NCBI RefSeq assembly: GCF_031755915.1
Contig: NC_083390.1
Location: 23,307,001 to 23,371,000 of the forward strand
Reading direction: 5' to 3'
Origin: Ziziphus jujuba
Taxonomy: Eukaryota > Streptophyta > Magnoliopsida > Rosales > Rhamnaceae
DNA: 64,000 bases
Shown here piece after piece: positions 14,197 to 27,112 of this stretch. Each line of letters starts with the position of its first letter. The first letter of the stretch is position 1. A program made the position numbers and the translations under genes. Below the pieces are notes generated by a model that worked only from the letters and a program-made list of their open reading frames with translations, was not told where the DNA came from and made no database searches.

Positions 14197-14284
14197 GTCA
14201 CTGGCAAAGCAAACATTGTTTTGGTTGCTTACTGTTGAACAATTCATCTGATAAACTTGATTTAATTTCAAGGCTTCCATAAAA

Positions 14285-15416
14285 ATGGGTGGAGTTGTTC
14301 CTTCTGATGTGGATAATCGGCGGCGTTTGCCTCAATGGATGCTGCGTGTTTCTGCTGCTAAGCAGGTGAGGAAGAATGATACTGTAGAAGAAAACAGCAT
14401 GAACTTAGAGGAAGGACTTATGTCTCATCCTGGAAAAGAGCACTTGGTTCTTGCAAAGGAAATGTTGTTAGAAAATTCACATTGCCGATCAAAATGCGAT
14501 CCAAAGAGAAGAAAAAGAAATTCGAAACAGCAGGACACTGACTGTGAGAGTAACGGCCCTGAAACTTTGCCAGATAAGGAGAATAATGAAGTAGGGAGAA
14601 GAAAAGTTTCTGCTGCTAGGAAAAGAAGAAAATCAAATATTTCGAAGTTCGGAAGTAGTGAGGAATTAGAAGTCCAGCCTCTGGATGTCGATGATGTGGA
14701 ACTGACGGTGGAAGATCTAATGATCATTGCTGAAGAGGTGATTAGCTCTTTCTTTACTGTTGAAGAATTTTTTCACAGATGTTCTTAAATCTGGCTATGG
14801 AGCCATATGTCTAGCGTTCTTAAATATGTCAAACCATGTCCTGCTTGAATGTCAAGTGCACGAGTTCATTTTCCGTTGTTAGAGCTTTATATATTTCTCT
14901 TTCCTTTCCAGAAGCATTATGTAGATTAAGTTTTGAACTTTTTCCTTAAGGAATCTGACTTTGCTATTCTATCTACAGTATGTCAGAAAAGATAAGAACA
15001 TGGACCAAGAACAAGCATCAAATGGAAAGTGTGAATCAGAAAGCAGACTTTCAACTAGAATCTCTCCCACATCTGAATCTGAAGGTTTTGCTGATGGCCA
15101 TAATTTTGACCGGACATCACCTACTCAAAATATTAGCAATTCTTACAAGTCAAACAGGAGGTCTAAGAGTGAACAAGCTGGCATCAGTGCCAGCATCACT
15201 GGGGATCCTGCTCGTGATATGCTGGATCTGTTTTTAGGTCCATTGCTGAAGAAACCCCTACAGAAGGAAAGGAAGACTGAATTTGTGATGGATGACGTTG
15301 CAATTTGCCCCAAATTCGAAATACAAAGCCAGAAAAATATGGTTATGGAAGAAGTAGCTACCATAACAAAAAAAAAGAGCAGTCTCAAAGACAAAGTAGC
15401 GATGCTTCTTGACTGA
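14285..15416 (+). CDS. Plant protein of unknown function, basic and nuclear-looking
   Basis: There are two coding exons, 14285-14737 and 14979-15416, joined in phase 0 (EAEEAEE-type context reading ...MIIAEE|YVRK...), giving 296 residues. I do not recognise a named domain. The N-terminus has RRLPQWMLRVSAAKQVRK, which looks like a conserved plant start motif. Two basic clusters near residues 75-80 and 113-120 (KRRKRNSK, RKRRKSN) resemble nuclear localisation signals. An acidic stretch, LDVDDVELTVEDLMIIAEE, precedes the intron. The second exon is Ser/Lys-rich, with a more hydrophobic patch ARDMLDLFLGPLLKKPL and a basic end. Exon 1 has no upstream in-frame alternative. The gene is divergent to PRP40C across a shared promoter region. 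A nuclear regulatory role is only a guess. Confidence 0.75.
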
Positions 15417-17371
15417 TAAGATATTCAAATGTGTTAAACATTGGCACAAACCTGTCCAGTACAATAAGCTCCAAAAATACTGAGATGTAACATATAATAT
15501 GAAGAGTAACAGGATCCATACAGCAGATTCGATCTCTTAACCCAGAATGACACTTAGCTAAGTGTACATTGTTAACATCTGATCTTGATTTCTATCCCTA
15601 GGGTGTCATTTATTCTTTATTCTGCTATGTACACCTGCACGCTAGTAGCAGCTTATGAGAAATTGATATAGAACATTGATAATTTTTGTAAATATTTTTT
15701 ATATATAGTAAATATTGGCAACTTGTCCGTTTGGTTAATATGTCTCTGATTATTATCATAATAGGACCCCTGCACATCCTTTTCTTAAGCCAGTGCTAGA
15801 TGTGCTTTGGTGCTTGGATTTAGTGTCAATATATATCCTTTCTACCATTGGAAGGGTTATTCATACCTATGGACCTTCTAGCTTAATTTTGTTTTCAGTA
15901 TAAACCATTTGACTTAGTATGGTTGAGGCCTTTCAGTTGAAATTCCGACGTACTTGACAATTGGAAACAGGAACGAATGGACTAATATGAAATAGAGTTG
16001 CGTGACTATTCCGTTCCTTTTCACTGCAAAATTTGGGTTGAGGAGAGAGTTGTTTCTTTTCACTGCAAAGTTTGGGTTGGGGGGGGGAGAGAGAGAGAGA
16101 GTAAGAGATAGAGCAGAAGTTGGGCTGCTCGTCTGTAGCTGGTAAAGGTAGGTGGAGTCTTGAAACAATGACCGAAACAGAGAACTAGGTATCCTCCCTG
16201 ACTTCTGGCTACCTATTGAAGTTATTTTGCATAAGACCTTGTGAGGAAGAACCCCCAACTCATCGTTGTCTCTATTGTTGCTCACCCTTGATCTCCCTCC
16301 ACCGCTTGTCTTTCTTGCTCACCAAATATTATGAGTAGAAGGAAACAAATTCTTTCAGGTTGGACAAGTTTTACCTTTTGGTTGATTCTGCTTAGTTTCA
16401 TTGTTTTTTGGAAGATTAACTTGTAGAATTACTGCTTTGACATCATTTGAAGGATAGGATCATCTTGGCTTGAGAGGTAAAGTGTTAGTTTCCAATTACC
16501 TCACTACCTCTATATTTCTTGATAAAGTCAAGCGATTTCTTCTTTTTTTATTTTTCTTGGAATTGCTTGGTGTTTTTTAGCTGCCTTCCTTTCTATTTTG
16601 AAAAATTGATGGACGTGGTTTTGTGGCGGAAGATTAACGAATCTACAATTTGAGAGAACTTCTATTCAACACAAGTTCTGAACTTTCACTGACTGATATG
16701 GCAGTACAAACAAATTTATTTTAACCAGCAACACACTGTCACATCAGTTGTTATTTTCACAACCTGTGACAGGAAATCTTGCCTCATAAGCAGTGGACGA
16801 AAGAGAAAAAGCTTGTGGAGGTTAAGCACTTGGAGCCGATATTGTTTTGGATCTTGATGGGGCAATGAAGAGAAGGTGGGGCCAAAGAATGACCCTCGAG
16901 CATGCGTGTTTGTGTTCTGGTTTTGGATGGTCTTTGGTGTTGGTTGAGAAGCCCTCTCTGTCTCTCTTATTCTTCCTTTAATTCTTCAAAATTTTATGTG
17001 AATGGGAAAATTCTCTCTCTAAATCATAAAATTTTCATAGGATGGGAAAATAGTCATGTCACAGTGACTTTCTTTTTGTTAAAATGTTATTAAATCCATC
17101 AAGTATTTTATTTCTAAGAAGTGACATTTTGCTTGAGTGGCTCAAGCTTTTTGTTTGGCTGATATATTTTTTTTCTACTGGTAATTGCTAATCAGCTGGT
17201 AATTTTTTATGGTCTGCCTTCTTATTTGGGTACCTGAGTGGGTGGTCAATTTGCTCGCTTATGAGTGTATGACAATAGTGTGAAACATTTTCTACATCTA
17301 AACTACATTTTAGAATGCAATAAGGGTACTCAAAGAAAGAGAATCCAAAGCCCTCCCCTCCAAAATATGGG

Positions 17372-17422
<51 letters not shown>

Positions 17423-17671
17423 TATTTATTTTCAGTTCAAGAGAACAGCTGAATAAATCTTTTGCATGAACACAGTTTATATATATATATATATATATAT
17501 ATGTAATTTGCTTTAGTATAAATCATGTTTTGCTATTGTATTTTATATATATATATATATAAGTAATTTGCTTTAGTATAAATCATGTTTTGCTATTATA
17601 TTATTGACTCTCATGTTTTGCTTTTCTGAGTCTGAAGTTTATGTATGTCTTACAACAGTATTACATTCATC
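15417..17671. other. Intergenic region, no gene supported
   Basis: This probably holds the 3' UTR of the upstream gene, then spacer. It contains a ~45-bp imperfect duplication around 'CTTTTCACTGCAAAATTTGG' (16015-16078), a (GA)n run near 16087, a 41-base poly-A at 17378-17418, and a ~70-bp tandem duplication containing (AT)n plus GTAATTTGCTTTAGTATAAA (17478-17600). Open stretches here are short and of low complexity. Confidence 0.6.
17478..17600. repeat. Tandem duplication with (AT)n
   Basis: Two near-identical units of ~70 bp each consist of an (AT)n tract followed by the phrase TAATTTGCTTTAGTATAAAT...TTTTGCTATT. Confidence 0.8.
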
Positions 17672-19330
17672 CTAAAGAACAAATCTAGAAAGGCCTACTT
17701 TATGGCCCATTTTACTGACATCTTCTCGAACTTGTTTCCTGTATTCTCCAAAAGTGAATTGTCTGTAGATAGAAGGTTCTTTGCAGCTTCCAACTAAAGA
17801 ATCATAAGAAGGGCATAGGAAATATGCTATCGAATATCTCTCCATCTTACCAGCCATCACTCTGTGTTCCACACTTTTGTACACATCATTGCTCCATGCC
17901 TATGATATAGTTTGCAGAAGATGAAAAAGATTATTAACTAGTTCAATGTTTTGATAATATAATAATTTAAGACTAAATAATTTCATGTGGGCCATGATGG
18001 AGAGTTTTTGTTTTTTCCTTTCTTGTTGTTATGGATGTGAACACCACACAGAGAGTATGCAATCCTAGGTACATCATGCCACTAAGACAAATTGGACTTT
18101 ATGACATTGTTTTGGCTTATATATCTGAATTTTAGCCAGCAGCCTTGAAGAATTTTTAAGAAGAATCTGAGTTTTACCTGAAAGAGATCTCCAATATTGA
18201 CTATAAGAGCTTCTTGATTGGGTTTTACAGCCACCCACTTGTAATCTTTCATCAGCTGAAGTCCACCAACTTGATCTTGACAAAGAATTGTGAGAAAACC
18301 ACTGTCAGTGTGAGGAACCAAACCGAATAACTCCGAGGATACTGGACAAGCAGGGTAGTGATTCAATCGAAGAAAGCACGCACTTTCATCACAGATATCC
18401 TGTATAACTTCTCTCCGGTTGCCCAAATTTTCCGCCAGAACTCCGGCAAGCAATCTAGCTAGTTTTGACATAGCTGCTGCAAATTCTCGCATCACCTCCC
18501 TATTGCAACAAAATTGTTAGCAATCAAGTCAGCCTGTGTTGCAAGCAAAGGGTCATGTCATTGCCACATATACATGCTTTCCCCTCTGCCTTGCATTTGA
18601 AGGCAAGTTGGAACCGACATTCATCTAGAGAGATCATCTTGGCCACAACCTGCTGACTGTAGAAGTTGGTTTCCCGTTTTCCCGAATTTACAGGCAAAAG
18701 TTTGTTTCTCTCTTCTCAAATTTATCAGTACTACTTGAGTTCTACTTTTAAGATCGTTATAAGATGAGCCCTTTGGCAGTGCATTTTGGTTGGTTTTACA
18801 GTTAAAAGATTGATTAGCAATGCATTAATATTGTTGAACAAGTTCCATAATGCTTAGAAAGAGTAATATTACCTTAGAGAACTAGACTGTCCATAGCAAC
18901 TTTCTTCTGAAATCTTGGTGAGAGGAATGTGGAAAGCTTCGGACCACGATAACTGGTTCGTCTGAGTTGCTGTTGGTGTCCCCCATCTGTAAGAATCATT
19001 CAAAAGCCTACAAGTAGCTTTGAGTTCAAAGGGTGTTTGAAACAACTTCAATTGCTCACTCCTCATCTTCTTAACTAGCTCAGGGCTTATACCATGATTC
19101 ACTACTTGGAAGAAACCCCATTCAGATGAAGCTTTAAAAATGGCCATAGCACATCTTACCCTCTCCTTTTCATCATGACTTTTTAAGCCATTAAGGTCTA
19201 TCAATGGAAGTTGGCATTCTTCCATTACCACTCTAGTACAACATTCATTGGAGTTTAGTGCAGGGTTTGAAGAAGGGTGGTGCAAAAGGGTTGCATATTG
19301 GCGAAGAAGAGGTGGGTTATAGTCCACCAT
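17672..19330 (-). CDS. GA2OX8: Gibberellin 2-beta-dioxygenase, GA2OX8-like
   Basis: Exons 19330-18873, 18499-18178 and 17899-17672 give 335 residues with no breaks. The N-terminal DIOX_N-type half (residues ~35-150) contains WGFFQVVNHGI. The 2-oxoglutarate/Fe(II) dioxygenase core carries H216-x-D218 (PHTDSGFLTIL), H272 (VEHRV) and the 2-oxoglutarate pair R281/S283 (RYS). The family uses 2-oxoglutarate, O2 and Fe(II) to 2-hydroxylate gibberellins and inactivate them in the cytosol. The phrases QDQVGGLQL and NIGDLFQAWSNDVYKSVEHRV-type context match the C20-GA 2-oxidase (GA2OX7/8) group better than C19 enzymes. The start at 19330 is the first ATG after a TATA-like box. All catalytic residues are present, so I expect an active enzyme. 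Substrate class is inferred from family resemblance. Confidence 0.88.
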
Positions 19331-19396
19331 TGTTATGCCTTGAGTAAGGGTTTAAAAACAGAAGCAGGTTGTTGAAAACCATGAAATGGTAGCTTT

Positions 19397-19404
19397 TATT
19401 TATA
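19397..19404 (-). promoter_or_regulatory. TATA box of the GA2ox gene
   Basis: TATAAATA on the minus strand lies about 67 bases upstream of the GA2ox start codon, a normal distance for a short leader. Confidence 0.5.
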
Positions 19405-20399
19405 TGGTTTTGAAGAGGGAAAAAGAAAAAAGAAAGGGAGATAAAATGGTAGACAATCCAAGGTTATAGTCAAGAGGAGAGGACAAAGAGCACCAAAGAG
19501 AAAGGAACAAAATAGGAGGGGACAGGGAAGGAGCTTTTAGGCTGTGACATTTGTCACAGGAAGAGCAATTCTCTGAGGAAATTGTCTTAAGAGAGACCAA
19601 GTCTGCAAAGATATTCTAAAATACTTGAAAGAAGGAAATTTTTTTTTTTTAATATTATGTAATAATAATAAATAAATAATAAATAATAAATAAAAATAAA
19701 AGTAAAATCAAATAAAATAAGGGATAACTAGATTGGTAAAGAAAGATGAATGAGGACCTAACTCTCTTTTGACTTTTTTAACGACTGAATTTAAAAAAAA
19801 AAAAAAAAAAGTTGATTCAAATGGTTGTAGGACCTATTTATGTCAAATGACAAATTTGTACCCAGTTGGTGAAATGACTTGTATTTTGGACTTTTAGGTA
19901 TTTGATTCTTATATTTTCTATCATCTCACGTCGGATCACAATCAATTATCCCTCTTTTTCTGTTTAACTTTTCCAAGCAGTACATGAAGCAAACAACACA
20001 AAATATAAATAAAAGACCATCAAAGTAGATTTTAATCACGCATAACTCAAAATTTTTCTCCTTTGGCTGATTTCACGCTGCATTTTTTTTTTTTTTTTTT
20101 GGGTGGATAAACTGGGGAAAGGAAATTTTAGCACCTAAGACTTTAATCTAGAACTTTTTGGTTGATTTCAAACTCCTTTTAACCATTTCTTTTTGAAGTT
20201 TCAACTTTTTATAATTTTTCCCCTTAGTTTTATAGGAAATTGGGTCCCTCTTAGTGTCTTTGCTAAAGCTAGATTCCTAGTGAATTTGGTCATTCCCAAA
20301 ATGTGAATTGCTTCATTGTAACCACAAGAATCTATTTTAAGATTTGGAATTTGGATGAGATGCAATGTAGGAAAAATTCAGCATTTTTTATCAACTACT

Positions 20400-20735
20400 C
20401 CATTACCCTACACATTCGTTGTATAATGCTTTTCTATCATTTTCTTTATTTTTTATTTTTTATTTTTTATTTTTTTTTATTTTTTATGTAACAAAAAAAA
20501 AAGATGTAGAAGAGGACGAATGGTGGCACATCTAGCTAGACTATTGAATTTACGTCCTTACAAGAGGCATCTACTGATCTGCTCTTCATTGCCTTACACC
20601 AGTTGTTGTATAGTGCTTTTCTATCATTTTCATTTTTTCCGTAACAAAAGAGATGTAGAAGAGAACGATCGACCAATGGCACAACTAGCTGGATTATTAA
20701 AATCTATGTGCTTAAAAGAGGCATCTACAGGATGT
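20400..20735. repeat. Imperfect ~190-bp tandem duplication
   Basis: Two diverged units share 'TTGTATA(A/G)TGCTTTTCTATC', a T-rich stretch, 'GTAACAAAA', 'GATGTAGAAGAG', a 'GGCACA(T/A)CTAGCT' segment and 'AAGAGGCATCTAC'. They begin near 20417 and 20605. Confidence 0.7.
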
Positions 20736-23700
20736 TTGAAAGTGAGGTAGAATATTAGACCATTGAATGTATGGGTCCGTGAAAGGAGAAAATGAAATGC
20801 AATCTTTTAACTACATATTTTCCATGTTCTATATCTCAATCTTTTAAAAGGGTCTTTGTCGAATGTGGAATGGTATGTTGGGATAATTTTGTTTCCAATT
20901 TGATATCTACAAATTTGAGAATATATTTAATTGCAACCCACCCTCTAATCCTAATTCCTAAGCATGCCAGTTGCCAATTCTGCCTACTTTTTAAGACTCA
21001 ATCAAAATCTTTTCAACTTTTCTTTCTCTTTATCTCCATGGAAACTAACAGATTGACATTACCATGGCGCTGTCTACTCTGCCCAAGAAGCTTTTTTTTA
21101 TCATAGCGGTGCCTTTCTTTTCTGCAATTTGCACATTTTTAATCTTTGATTGTAAGGAAAAGAGGATCAGGAACCAATTCATCCACTCATCCCTACTACT
21201 CTATCTGCATGGGCCACATGACTTTCATAATTCTTTTTTTCGAAAGGAAACTTTTATAAAATTAAAAATGGGAAAAATATAAAAGCTACTTTCATATAAG
21301 GAAACTTTTGGATGGTACACAAATCTAATCCTAACTCTCATGGGATAAGGATTGTAATATGGACACAACACGAGTGGTTCTTTTTTCTAGTTCTATTATC
21401 TAAAAAGCTGCCTCCAAACATAACGTTGGAGAGAGAGAGAGAGAGAGAGAACTAATTAAAAAAAAAAAAAAAAAGGCTCACAAGTAACAAAATATAGTTT
21501 ATTTATTCAATAATAAGATATTATTAATTAATATATCTATATAATATAAATATAGATAAAAGGAAAAGAAAATGATTCATTAATAATTATTATTTGGATG
21601 TTTAATATATAGAACGGAAAAAAAAATGATGTAGAAGATGATAAATACTTTTATACAATAAAAATAAGGATACTATTAAAATATTAAAGAATTCATTAAA
21701 ACATTTTCCTTTTCATCTGTTTCTTGTCAATTTTGGAAATAAAATAAAAGTGATTAAAATAAAAAATCAATTCCTTATGTTTCCTTCCATTTCTTTTTCT
21801 TTCTACTTTATTTTAACCACCCAAAACAAAAAATTTAAATATTTTTCTCTATTTTTCTTTTTATTCCATCAATCCAAATATAGAATTAAATGGAAAAATA
21901 AATTAAAAAATATGTGAATTAAATATTATCATGTCATCTGCCATAAATTTGATCAATAATTTTTATAAATACGTTAATCAATTTAGTATTATTGTAAAAA
22001 AAAAGAAAAAAAAAGAAAAAAAAGAGATTGGTGACACTATGAACTGCAATTCAAGAATTTTATTTACTAATGAATTAAGAATAGGATCTTCAGTGGTGTT
22101 AAATCTAAATACCCTTGTACAATTGTGGAGTGGTTGTTTTTTTCCAGCATCTTTTTTGTTTATCCATTTTAACTTAACTAAAAATAAATAAATAAAAACA
22201 GTTTAATAACAAAGATACTATTTCTTCTAACAAAAGTCTAGAGTTCAAAATTCTTTACTCCAAAATAAAATAAAGAAGGGAGGAGTTATGAAAAGTTTCG
22301 GTACTCTTTCTTGTCATATAATAATATGAACCATTCAATGTAGAGGCAAAGAGAAGGGGTAAAAAGAAAAAGGAAGAAGAAACGTGAAACACAACAATTA
22401 ATTTGGGATCGAAATGAATGTGGGTTGTGGACTAGGTGCTGAAGATTCAAGGGAATAAAGAGTATGGTAGAAAGAGAGTGGCATTTTGTCCATGTTCGTT
22501 CGTTTCCTTCTCATTTAAACCTTGATATCCGAATTTGAATTTTTATGGAATATCTACTTTCCGTTTTAGTTTTTGGAGTTTTCAAATGTTGTGCAATCTC
22601 AAATGTTAAAGTAGTGGAGTGGAAAATTGAAACTCTTATAGATTTAATAAGTTCATATGGAAATTTAGCCTTTTCGAGCTGCGTTTTGCATTTTGCCCTT
22701 CAAAATACAAAGTGTTAAATTTCCTTCAAACTATTGTTTTTTATGACTTTATTCCAATTATGCAATTTTGTAATATGCATTTTATGATATTAATCGCACA
22801 TAATTAAAGTCAAATGATCGAAAACCTGTATTATTTCATTTTTTAACTGGTGCATATGTATAATTTTGCCAATTTATTATATAAAATTGAAAATTTAAAC
22901 TAATATGAAAAAAAAAAATACTTAGTTTAAAGGCAACAATTTAAGAAGTAAAAGTGCAAAATATATAACAATTCAAAAGTTAAATCTGTTTAACCCAAAA
23001 TCCAATTTCAATTTAAATGACAGCCAAAATGATGTGGTGGAGTGTGAACACACCAGCTCATTTAACCTTTTGTGGTTTTTTTTTTTTTTTTTTTTTCCCT
23101 CCCTTTTTCTTTAACCTTTTGGAGGGTAATAATAGTTTAGTTCAACTTTGTATTGATAATCTCTAGATGTCCCAAAAGCAAGAAAATATCAAAATGAAAA
23201 AAAAAAACATCGTAAAAGCAAAGTTAATTCTGTCATCAACAATAATAAATAAAGTGAAAAAAATAATAACAATAATAATAATAATAATAATGCATAAAAT
23301 AAAGAAAATAGAAAAGGTTTGCATTGCATGGCATGTGTAAGCTTTGAAGCACATGTGAAAAGGAGGCTTAAATAATATATGGAAAAATTTCAATGACAGG
23401 CCGCCCGGAACCATAAGACATATGATTTAGACAGTCTGATGTAACAATATGCTGTCTGCAATAAAAAGCTTTGTAACCATTGTATGTCTTTTTCACTACA
23501 GTTTTTAAAAATATGTTTTTATTTATACATATTTTTGTCTACTCCATTCCGTATAATCAAAAGTAAAGTCATTAAAAATATATATATTTTTTCTTTTTAA
23601 TTAATTTAACTAAAATATTAGTTTATTTTGGTTGTGATTTACTTTAGAATTCACAGAAAACACAAAAAAGAAAAAAAGGGAGTACAAGGTTTTAACATAT

Positions 23701-24440
23701 GTTGTGGCCAAGCATAACACAATATAATCCCAAAATTTGGTTGTGACAAAAAAAAAAAATATGCATATATTGTTGCAATATAGCCATTTAATTACAATGT
23801 TTTGTAAATTTTTGTTGGTTTGTTTGTTTGGTAAATCATTGCTGAATAAGTTTCTAGCAACTTAAGGTTTACATATAATGAAAAGAAGGTTAATAATTAG
23901 CATGCAAAAAGACAAATATATGTTTCTATTTTTTATTGTTATTATTATTTTTTTATTTCCTTAATAAGTGGAAACTAGTTTCTTTGCTTTGGTTGCATGC
24001 ACTTGTTTTATGGATGGAGACAAGTCAACCGTTTACGTTTTATTTTTCTTAAAAAAAAAAATAATAAATAAAATTTGAACGGTCCCTTTTTCTTTGGAAG
24101 AATATGAATTTGGCAAATTTTGGAAGGAGGAACTTTGTCGTCACCGATCATGATATAAAAACAAAACCAAATTCAAATTTTCAAACTATTATTATTATTT
24201 TGGTTGCTTTTTTGAATGGTAAGAATCCCATTTTCTATAATAATTCAATTCAAACCTTGCTTTTTTTTTTTTTACTGGTTGAACATGATGGTGTCTACCA
24301 AATTAAATATATATATATATATATATATATATTATTTATTAATCAATTAAAAATTCAGAGCTAGGACAAACACTTTCTCTTTTGGGGATTCTTCTTGTCC
24401 AAGCAAACCTACAAAGTAAGCAGTTTGGCCATATTATATA

Positions 24441-24566
24441 AAATATTATGGGAGAAAGAATTCTCAGTAAAGTTTTCTGTTAAAATATTATGGGAGAAAG
24501 AATTCTCAGTAAAGTTTTCTATTAAAATATTATGGGAGAAAGAATTCCCAGTAAAGTTTTCTATTA
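24441..24566. repeat. 42-bp minisatellite, three copies
   Basis: Three head-to-tail copies start at 24441, 24483 and 24525. Each begins AAATATTATGGGAGAAAGAA and differs by one or two bases. Because 42 is a multiple of three, one frame stays open across all copies, but nothing else suggests that it is coding. Confidence 0.9.
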
Positions 24567-24989
24567 ATTATTATTTTATTTTTTTCGTTTTTTGTCCTCA
24601 GAATATTGCTGGTAAAGTGGCTTATTAACATAAAAGAATGCTGAATAAGAGCTAGTCAGGTTGATAGGAATGCTAGTTTTAGAAAAATATTCCAAGGAAC
24701 AAAGATAAATCTACTAAGTAATGGACAGTACTTCAAATTTTATTTTTCAATTATATAGATTTATTTATTTGAGAATATATATATATATATATATATCGAT
24801 AGAGGAATGCAGAATTTATGGTTACACAAATTCTATTAATTTTTACAAATGGCATGGTCTTCAGAGACCCATAATTTTAAATTCATGAAATTTTATAATA
24901 TATCATTTTAATTATTTTTTCTGATAATCAGATTATTATATGAAAAAAATAATGATTTTACCTTTGTTTTAAAAGATTTTTTGTGAGAG

Positions 24990-25560
24990 AGAGAGAGAGA
25001 GAGAGATTATGGGTTAAAAATGTGCCTCGAGTTTTTTCGGACTTCAAAGATGGGAGTTTATTGGGCTTAAAGGGAGGTAATGGCCTCAATTTAGGCCTAA
25101 ACGTAAACTTAGTGAGCAAAGGCATTTGAGAGAGCGCGGGAGCCTCCACGACTATTTGAAGCTCTTTCAGCGACCAAGTAACGGTCGCTAATGGTTGTTG
25201 GTAGCTAATGGCGAAGTCGATGTTTGCTCCATTTCCAATTCATTTTCCTTTCTCTTCCTCCGATGCTTCAAAACGCCATATTTCTCTCTCTCGCTCTCTT
25301 CCTCTCTCTCTAACTCTCCGTCAAACTCTCCTAAGGTTCGCCATTTATCAGAGAGCTCTCTCTCTCTCTCTCTCTGTGTACGGTCCGGCATCGTCGGCAA
25401 CTCATCGGACATTAGATTGGTGGTCCAGATCCGGTTAGGGTTTTTTTATGTTTTTTTTTTCCCTCATTCGTTTCTCTCTCTTTCTCGCAGATCCGGCAGC
25501 TGAACTTCCTTGCCCGCAACTCTTCCTCTTCTCTGAGTTTTATCCCACTGCCAAGTACTT
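24990..25560. other. Possible remnant of a divergent gene pair or captured gene 5' ends
   Basis: Two open starts diverge from about 25150-25208. On the minus strand MEAPALSQMPLLTKFTFRPK begins at 25149. On the plus strand MAKSMFAPFPIHFPFSSSD begins at 25208. Both look like Ser/Pro-rich plastid transit peptides, then run into (GA/CT)n microsatellite and stop. A possible donor lies near 25434 and an acceptor at TCTCGCAG|ATCCGG (25492). No continuing catalytic domain follows on either side. They could be orphaned first exons, possibly moved by a transposon. Confidence is low. Confidence 0.25.
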
Positions 25561-26027
25561 TTCTAATACTTGTTTAGTTATTCTGGTTTTCTGATAAAAA
25601 AGTTGAGATGATGTATGGATTTCTTACAATATTATCTCATTCCCTTTATATTTATCCACCATTCCGTCCCTAACCCCTTTAATGTATACTTCTGAATCCT
25701 CATTTTCAACATCTTCAAATTCTCTCAACCACTATTAATATTGCAGTTCCTTTCCATAGGTTGTGATATCAGTTAATTCCCAAAATCTATATAATGTATG
25801 AAACTGACTAAATTGGGAATTCATAGCCAAAATGAAAATATATATATATATATATATATATATAACTTTGTAAAATCATAAAAAGAAACAAACAGAAAAC
25901 ACATCAAACTAAACAAATCCATAGATTCGTGTTTTATCTGGGGGTCTAACCCTTATATATGCGACAATTTACTATAAGAAAAAATTAAAATAACATTAAG
26001 AGGTCCGGTGGTTTTGAACAGGAAGAT

Positions 26028-27050
26028 ATGGATATGAATTGGATATTGTGCGAAGATAGGTTGTCGGATGAGTATGTAAGGGGTGTAGAGTCATTCATTG
26101 AATTGGCTAAACATCATTTGAACAAAGACAACAAGACTCGATGTCCTTGTCAACTTTGTCTTAATAAGGATTTTCACGACATAAAAGTTGTTGAGCGACA
26201 TCTATGGGTGAAAGGATTTTCTAAGGAATATCAGAATTGGATTTTCCATGGAGAACCAGTGACAACAAGAGGTATTGATAATGCTGAGGAAGTTAGAGTA
26301 GATGTGCAAGAAGGTGATGATGAGAAACAGGATGGTGATATGATGCCAGCATTGCAAGTTACTGCAGGTGAAATGTATGTTGAAGATACCAAAGACGAAG
26401 AATATACTGAAGGCCAAGATAGTGCAGATCGAGATTCTACTGAGGAATATAATGGGATGTTATATCCAGGGTGTTCAATGTACTCTATATTGCGTTTTGT
26501 ATACATGTTGATCCTCGTGAAGGCACAATATAATTGGTGTGAAAAATCATTTAACACATTGCTTCATTTGTTGAAGGAAGTGTTTCCTGAGGGTACTAAG
26601 TTGCCAACGACACATGATCAAGCAAAACTTCTGACAGATACTTTTGGTTTAAGCTATGAGTCGCTTCAAATGTCCATTTTCGAAAACTTGGATGACCCAT
26701 TAATTCAGGTTCTTTAAAACTTAAAATTATTTTAAACTCAAGCAAATGAATTTTGAGGTTGTATCACTTTCTTATATATATTTCATATTTTCTTCTGTGC
26801 AGAGTGCTATTAGAGCAGGCGAACTTAGACTGGTCAGTACTCCATACAATCACCATGGAGAGAGGAGGTCATGCCCTGCAATTAGAGGAACACAAGTAAT
26901 TCCACAAAACTAAATTTAATATGTAAAATTTTATAGATTTTGAACCTTGGTTTAAATATTACATTTGTTATTTTATAGTCATCAACTATCAGACTACTTG
27001 GTGACAGGGCCTCATCTCGAGAAAATGCAATGGTGGCCGGAGGCTATTAA
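26028..27050 (+). CDS. Truncated CACTA (En/Spm) transposase-derived protein
   Basis: Exons 26028-26708, 26803-26895 and 26979-27050 join in phase 0 with good GT-AG borders and encode about 281 residues. Residues ~1-80 match the transposase-associated domain found at the N-terminus of plant CACTA transposases: MDMNWI, a CPCQLCLN cysteine cluster near residues 39-46, then H..K.GF...Y..W..HGE. An acidic linker (about 88-145) and a WCEKSFNTLLHLLKEVFPEG segment follow, which is also typical of the family just before the catalytic region. The catalytic domain is missing. The last two exons (PAIRGTQ, LLGDRASSRENAM) are not recognised. It is either a decayed element or a small host gene built from one. 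A CACTA-like end (ACTATAAGAAAAAA) lies near 25970, but no partner end was found. Confidence 0.55.
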
Positions 27051-27112
27051 CATATAACACTATTTGTTTTGCTCTTCATATGATTAGTACTACATTTTTC
27101 TCAATATTGCAG

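Larger units (their letters stand above)
19405..25150. other. Long gene-poor spacer upstream of the GA2ox gene
   Basis: No convincing exon is seen in this ~5.7 kb. It is strongly A+T-rich, with (GA)n at 21430-21450, poly-T at 20083-20100 and 23079-23097, (AAT)n at 23265-23290, and (AT)n at 24305-24330 and 24777-24796. It also holds the duplications listed separately at 20400-20735 and 24441-24566. Open frames here are low-complexity. Confidence 0.55.

Noticed and set aside
15914..16285. 123-codon minus-strand frame
   Set aside because: It arises from a short DNA duplication (NPNFAVKRN twice) and a (CT)n tract, with no splice or start context.
17265..17456. 63-codon frame ending in poly-lysine
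   Set aside because: The lysines come from a 41-base poly-A tract. No gene context.
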